Below, one piece after another: positions 6,049 through 9,118 of a DNA stretch of 9,118 nucleotides; the stretch's first letter is position 1, and each line of letters starts with the position of its first letter. The position numbers and the translations under genes are program-made. The stretch is from Chloroflexota bacterium (GTDB lineage: Bacteria; Chloroflexota; Anaerolineae; Anaerolineales; UBA4823). The DNA lies in assembly GCA_017860725.1 (NCBI GenBank), contig JAGDMX010000067.1, positions 1 to 9,118 on the forward strand, in the 5' to 3' direction. A model generated the notes under the pieces. The model made no database searches and was not told where the DNA came from. It saw only the letters and a list, made by a program, of their open reading frames with translations.

Positions 6049-6969
6049 GCCGGTTACCTGACGATCACGAAGGCTGGCATCAAAGAACCGGATGATTTGA
6101 CTCGACAGGCTATCCAACCCGGGTGAGCGTACTTGTGCATGGGTGGCAGTGGGCAGCCAGATCCTGTGCTTTGGGTAATCTGCCGCCTGGTACAGGCTGT
6201 CTGCCTGCTCAATGGTAATACGTTCGTCTGCCAGCCCATGAACGAGCATAACCGGACGAGGAGCGATCTGGGCAATCACATCCAGAGGGCGTACCTGGTT
6301 GCGGGAAAAGTTTTTGCGTAGCTCAAAGAGACGCAATTGAAGGTTATAGAGTACTTGGGGGAAAAATGCCGGGCGGTTGTGCTGCCAGATATCGGCCAGA
6401 GTCGTGTAGGGGGCAGCGGCAACAATAGCATCCAAGCTCGGATTGCGGGCGGCGCTTAGGATGATTGAGACAGCGCCGGCTGAGTGCCCGATGGCGCCGA
6501 TTTTCTGCAGGCCCCGCGTTTCCGATAGATAGCGTACGGCAGCGTCGATATCGTAGCTCTCACGCGCCCCATAGGAGAAGTTGAAGCGGTTGCCGTCGCT
6601 GCTACCCTGGCCGCGGTAGCTGAACAGTAACACATGGTAGCCACCCTGGTGCAGCGGGGTGACCAGCGATAGCCCCTGGCGCTGATCGTGGGCGGTAGCT
6701 GGGGCATAAAGAATAGCCGGCGCAGTCGGGTTTTCAGCGGGGAAAAACCAGCCGCGCAAGGTCAGGCCATCGCTGGTGGGGAAAGCAACATTTTCATAAT
6801 CAAGGTCTAAGCCAGGGGAGGCAGACAGCCATCCATGTTTGAGCCCGGATAATCCCATGCCAAACGGTGCAGTCGTAGCAATCATCTCGCCAAGCATTGG
6901 GCTGGTAGTAAGGGCTACAGCCGCTGCGGCAACAATGCTGCTATAAAGCATTATCTTCTTGAGACGCAA
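6025..6969 (-). CDS. Alpha/beta hydrolase with N-terminal membrane anchor or signal
   Basis: This 314-residue serine hydrolase acts on an unknown ester, amide or peptide. The fold is shown by Y-R-G-Q-G-S-S-D-G (118-126, oxyanion-side loop), the nucleophile elbow G-H-S-A-G with Ser163, the acid Asp248 in H-G-L-A-D-E-R, and the base His277 in A-T-H-A-Q. This is the usual order for the BAAT/peptidase S9-like group of small hydrolases. The N-terminus (R-L-K-K then a hydrophobic stretch at about 7-25) is a signal sequence or membrane anchor, so the enzyme probably works outside the cytoplasmic membrane. The start is a TTG at 6969 with AGGAG 8 nt upstream; the later ATG at 6951 has no well-placed site. 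Its 3' end overlaps the plsY-like gene by 24 bp. It follows potC on the same strand but has its own promoter. Confidence 0.87.
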   Translation of the reverse strand: MRLKKIMLYSSIVAAAAVALTTSPMLGEMIATTAPFGMGLSGLKHGWLSASPGLDLDYENVAFPTSDGLTLRGWFFPAENPTAPAILYAPATAHDQRQGLSLVTPLHQGGYHVLLFSYRGQGSSDGNRFNFSYGARESYDIDAAVRYLSETRGLQKIGAIGHSAGAVSIILSAARNPSLDAIVAAAPYTTLADIWQHNRPAFFPQVLYNLQLRLFELRKNFSRNQVRPLDVIAQIAPRPVMLVHGLADERITIEQADSLYQAADYPKHRIWLPTATHAQVRSPGLDSLSSQIIRFFDASLRDRQVTGSWPSLNP

Positions 6970-6977
6970 AATACAAA

Positions 6978-6982
6978 CTCCT
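6978..6982 (-). promoter_or_regulatory. Shine-Dalgarno site pointing to a TTG start
   Basis: AGGAG on the minus strand is 8 nt from the TTG at 6969 and 26 nt from the first downstream ATG at 6951, too far for the latter. The TTG start adds the charged R-L-K-K segment that a signal peptide needs. Confidence 0.65.
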
Positions 6983-7001
6983 GAGTGATGTGAACAAAGC
7001 A

Positions 7002-7024
7002 TCGACTGGCGATGAGCCAGTCGA
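7002..7024. repeat. Perfect inverted repeat in the hydrolase leader
   Basis: TCGACTGGC and GCCAGTCGA pair perfectly over 9 bp around the loop GATGA. On the hydrolase transcript it would form a stem-loop starting about six bases from the predicted 5' end and finishing 20 nt before the ribosome binding site. It is also a good shape for a dimeric repressor operator just downstream of the promoter. A further copy of the half-site GCCAGTCG is at 7073-7080. Confidence 0.6.
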
Positions 7025-7036
7025 ACAAAAAAACCG

Positions 7037-7065
7037 ATTATAGGCGTTTGGGGTGATCGTGTGCC
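7037..7065 (-). promoter_or_regulatory. Promoter of the alpha/beta hydrolase gene
   Basis: On the minus strand a perfect TATAAT at 7037-7042 has GGCACA at 7060-7065, 17 bp upstream (three of six matches to TTGACA). Transcription would start near 7030, giving a leader of about 60 nt. The weak -35 box is flanked by repeats of GCCAGTCG, which suggests a regulated promoter. The rest of the 188-bp space between the hydrolase and potC holds no gene. Confidence 0.5.
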
Positions 7066-7157
7066 GGAATGCGCCAGTCGGGAATAAACCAGGCAACATT
7101 TTACCGGCTTACACACAGGGCGTAAAGCGCGTTTGTGAATTTATCATCAACCCCTAA

Positions 7158-7967
7158 TTATTCACTTTGTTCGCTGGTCAAGCGGTGAGCCAGAATGATG
7201 GGAATGAAGGTAATGGCGATAACAATCATCGCGACAACGTTGGTAACCGGACGGTCACGCGGCCGGGTGAGCTGGCTAAAAATCCAGATCGGCAAGGTAC
7301 TTTGCTGACCGGCGGTGAAGGTGGTGACGATCACTTCATCGAAAGAGAGAGCGAATGCCAGCATGCCACCGGCCAGCAATGCAGTCGAGATGGCGGGCAG
7401 CACAATAAAGCGGAAAGTCTGCCAGCCATGAGCGCCAAGGTCCATCGAGGCTTCGATCAGAGAGTGACCGGTGCGCCGGAAGCGCGCCAGAACGTTGTTG
7501 TAGACAACTACTACACAGAAGGTGGCATGACCGATGACAATCGTCCAAAAGCTAAAGGGAATATTGCCAGCTCCGATGGCCGCCCGCAGGGCGATGCCGG
7601 TAACAATTCCGGGTAGGGCAATTGGTAGGATTAGCAAGAAGGAAATCGACTCGCGCCCGAAGAACCTGGTACGCGAGACGGCCGCGGCGGCTAATGTACC
7701 CAGTACGAGCGCCACCGAGGTAGCAACCAGTGCCACCCGCAGCGAGAGCCCTAACGCTTGCCAGAAATCCTGGCGTCCCCAGGCGACTGCCCACCATCTG
7801 GTTGTCAATCCCGGCGGTGGAAATGTATAGGCAGATTCGTCGGTAGTAAAGGCGTACAACAGGATGATGATCACCGGAATATGCAGGAACAGCAGCACGG
7901 CAATTGCGGTAGCGGTCAGTAGCCTGGGAGCTTTCTCACTATTTTGGGAGGTTTTCTGCCTGGTCAT
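7158..7967 (-). CDS. potC: ABC transporter permease, spermidine/putrescine PotC type
   Basis: This 269-residue inner-membrane protein forms half of the translocation channel of a polyamine-type ABC importer, paired with the PotB-like subunit. Six helices are visible at about 17-40, 72-96, 106-130, 138-160, 193-214 and 243-262. The EAA loop that docks on the ATPase reads E-A-S-M-D-L-G-A-H-G-W-Q-T-F (172-185) and ends at V-L-P. L-P-G-I-V-T-G near residue 118 and S-F-D-E-V-I-V-T-T-F near 208 are typical PotC/YdcV features. The ATG at 7967 has GAGGT 8 nt upstream, overlapping the potB stop region, and the gap to potB is 11 bp, so translation is probably coupled. No binding-protein gene follows it. 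Other small cationic or opine-like substrates cannot be excluded. Confidence 0.87.
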   Translation of the reverse strand: MTRQKTSQNSEKAPRLLTATAIAVLLFLHIPVIIILLYAFTTDESAYTFPPPGLTTRWWAVAWGRQDFWQALGLSLRVALVATSVALVLGTLAAAAVSRTRFFGRESISFLLILPIALPGIVTGIALRAAIGAGNIPFSFWTIVIGHATFCVVVVYNNVLARFRRTGHSLIEASMDLGAHGWQTFRFIVLPAISTALLAGGMLAFALSFDEVIVTTFTAGQQSTLPIWIFSQLTRPRDRPVTNVVAMIVIAITFIPIILAHRLTSEQSE

Positions 7968-7978
7968 AAAGCTCTACC

Positions 7979-8941
7979 TCACATGGCTTCAAAGGCGCCC
8001 ATGCGGCGGGCGACCAACAAGTAAAGGACCATGATCACAATCGGCACCATCGTGAATGCAGCTGCCAGGGGCAGGTTGCCGGAGGTGCCTACGTGGGACA
8101 GTACCGCCTGACCGATAAAAAACTTGGAATTGCCCAAAGTGAGTGGGATAATAAAGTCACCCAGGGTGAGTGAGAAGGTGAAGATCGAGCCAGCCACAAT
8201 ACCCGGCAAGGCCAGCGGTAGGAGGATATGGCGGAAGGTGAGCAGCGGGCGGGCGCCCAGGTCGCTCGAAGCCTCCTGCAAGGATTTTGGCACTCGCTCA
8301 AGGGCGGCGATGATCGGCAGCACCATGTAAGGCAGCCAGACATACACAAAAACTATAAACATACCGGTAGGTGAGACAGACAGCGAGGAGCCACCGACAG
8401 TTGGTATACGCAGCCAGGCTTCCAGCACACCAGCCAGGCCTATTTGATTGATGAACCAGGTCAAGATGCCTTCCTTGGCAAGGATCAATTTCCAGGCGTA
8501 AACCCGTACCAGGTAGCTGGACCATAAAGGCAGGAGGACTGCCAGATAAAGAAAGCCTCGCCAGCGGGGTGAAGCGAAGCGGGCAATGTAATAAGACAAC
8601 GGGAAGGCCAACAAAGCACAAGCGAGTGTCACAGCCAGAGCCATACTGGCAGTCCGCAGGACGATATCCAGGTTGGCGGGGGTAAACAAGCTGGCATATG
8701 TCGCCAGAGTCAGTCGGGAGCGGTCGACCAGACCGGTGAAGTCGTCCAGGTGATAGAAGCTGTTAACCAGCAGAGTGGCTAACGAACCCAGGTAGATAAA
8801 CAGCATCCAGCCGAGCGGCAGGATGAGCAGCAGGACTAGCATCAGCCAAGGTCGTAAGTAGATGGTGGTAAGCAGACGCTCGAACCAGGATTTCTGCTTA
8901 TCCTGGGGTGGAGAGGAGAAAGTATCAGCGCGACTTGACAT
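7979..8941 (-). CDS. potB: ABC transporter permease, spermidine/putrescine PotB type
   Basis: This 320-residue protein is the other channel subunit of the importer. A charged cytoplasmic N-terminus (about 30 residues) precedes helices at about 31-55, 96-120, 128-150, 194-214, 246-268 and 291-311. The EAA loop is E-A-S-S-D-L-G-A-R-P-L-L-T-F (223-236) followed by L-P-L-A-L-P-G. The segment L-L-P-L-W-S-S-Y-L-V-R-V-Y-A-W (about 136-150) is characteristic of PotB proteins, and F-S-L-T-L-G-D-F-I-I-P near 256 fits as well. It is longer than typical E. coli-type PotB (about 275-285 aa), mainly through the N-terminal tail and a loop near 176-192. The start at 8941 has AAGGCGG about 7 nt upstream, next to the stop of the ATPase gene (12-bp gap). 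It is the middle gene of a potA-potB-potC operon. Confidence 0.88.
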   Translation of the reverse strand: MSSRADTFSSPPQDKQKSWFERLLTTIYLRPWLMLVLLLILPLGWMLFIYLGSLATLLVNSFYHLDDFTGLVDRSRLTLATYASLFTPANLDIVLRTASMALAVTLACALLAFPLSYYIARFASPRWRGFLYLAVLLPLWSSYLVRVYAWKLILAKEGILTWFINQIGLAGVLEAWLRIPTVGGSSLSVSPTGMFIVFVYVWLPYMVLPIIAALERVPKSLQEASSDLGARPLLTFRHILLPLALPGIVAGSIFTFSLTLGDFIIPLTLGNSKFFIGQAVLSHVGTSGNLPLAAAFTMVPIVIMVLYLLVARRMGAFEAM

Positions 8942-8953
8942 GGGATTGCCGCC

Positions 8954-9118
8954 TTATTCCACCAGCGCTTCCCCGGTGATCTCTTCCTGCAGGTGAGCGG
9001 TCTGTTCCGGATCGGCGTCCAACGGGCGGTTATGCTCCTTGTTCCACAGCAGGCAAACTACCTGGCCGCGCACCTGACTGGCCTGTGTGGCGCTGGTTTG
9101 CAGGTTCTGCTCAGCGAC
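8954..9118 (-). CDS. potA: ABC transporter ATP-binding protein, C-terminal end (cut by right edge)
   Basis: Fifty-four codons are open from the right edge to a TAA. The translation starts V-A-E-Q-N-L-Q-T and includes G-Q-V-V-C-L-L-W-N-K-E-H-N-R-P-L. This fits the last strands of the TOBE-type domain at the end of PotA/MalK-class ATPases, where a G-x-x-V-x-x-x-W-x-x-E-H pattern is common, and an acidic tail ends in L-V-E. The ATPase motifs themselves are outside the window, so identity rests mainly on position: it lies 12 bp upstream of potB on the same strand, as in potABC operons. It would energise import by the PotB/PotC channel. Confidence 0.62.
   Translation of the reverse strand, partial: VAEQNLQTSATQASQVRGQVVCLLWNKEHNRPLDADPEQTAHLQEEITGEALVE

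Noticed and set aside
6970..7116. Extended hydrolase reading frame starting at 7116 or 7002.
   Set aside because: It would run through the TATAAT box and the leader hairpin, and its Cys/His/Arg-rich translation does not look like a protein domain; the AGGAG-TTG start explains the gene better.
7134..7164. GTGAAT/ATTCAC inverted repeat at the end of potC, considered as its terminator.
   Set aside because: The stem is only 6 bp with a 19-nt loop, and no T-run follows in the direction of potC transcription.
7167..7616. Long open frame on the plus strand opposite potC (149 codons).
   Set aside because: It is a shadow of the real permease gene: Gly/Asn/Asp-rich, without helices, motifs or a ribosome site.
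1..9118. Searched for CRISPR repeats, tRNA-like folds, transposase genes, terminal inverted repeats, toxin-antitoxin pairs and defence-type enzymes.
   Set aside because: None seen. The window reads as ordinary chromosomal genes with tight spacing and no sign of recent transfer.

Overview
This is a compact bacterial chromosomal segment of moderately high GC with ordinary codon use. No RNA gene, CRISPR array, insertion sequence, phage gene or defence gene is visible. The mix of genes (DegV, a flippase-like membrane protein followed by a divergent PlsY homologue, a Pot-type ABC transporter, two MFS permeases) reminds me of Chloroflexota of the Anaerolineae type. That assignment is an impression from gene content and protein style; no marker gene is present to prove it.

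Layout, left to right: (1) the C-terminal part of an MFS permease (+) runs in from the left edge. (2) Facing it is a two-gene operon (-) of unrecognised proteins: a two-helix membrane protein with a PH-like tail, then a beta-rich protein with a hydrophobic C-terminal segment. (3) A complete 12-helix MFS exporter (+) diverges from that operon across about 81 bp. (4) A DegV-family fatty-acid-binding protein (-) converges on the exporter with a 14-bp gap. (5) A two-gene operon (+), divergent from degV, encodes a YbhN/AglD-like flippase-domain membrane protein and a divergent PlsY-like acyltransferase. (6) A membrane-anchored or secreted alpha/beta hydrolase (-) overlaps the plsY-like gene tail to tail by 24 bp. 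(7) The end of an ABC transporter operon (-) follows: the last 54 codons of an ATPase (potA-like), then potB-like and potC-like permease genes.

The genes suggest envelope and lipid functions in the middle (DegV binds fatty acids, PlsY-type enzymes move acyl chains to glycerol 3-phosphate, flippase-domain proteins move lipids) and transport at both ends. DegV and the lipid operon share one 221-bp divergent promoter region, which fits a common lipid theme but does not prove co-regulation.

The start-site evidence is informative. Internal operon genes and several first genes have clear Shine-Dalgarno sequences, and one of these points to a TTG start for the hydrolase. The divergent pair at about 1.9 kb has none, and instead has -10-like boxes close enough to the ATG for leaderless or near-leaderless mRNAs. 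The strongest non-coding structure is a perfect 9-bp stem-loop near the predicted 5' end of the hydrolase mRNA, with a third copy of its half-site upstream of the promoter. I do not see a clear new multi-gene system; the points most worth following are the altered PlsY motif, the hydrolase leader and the unrecognised two-gene operon.
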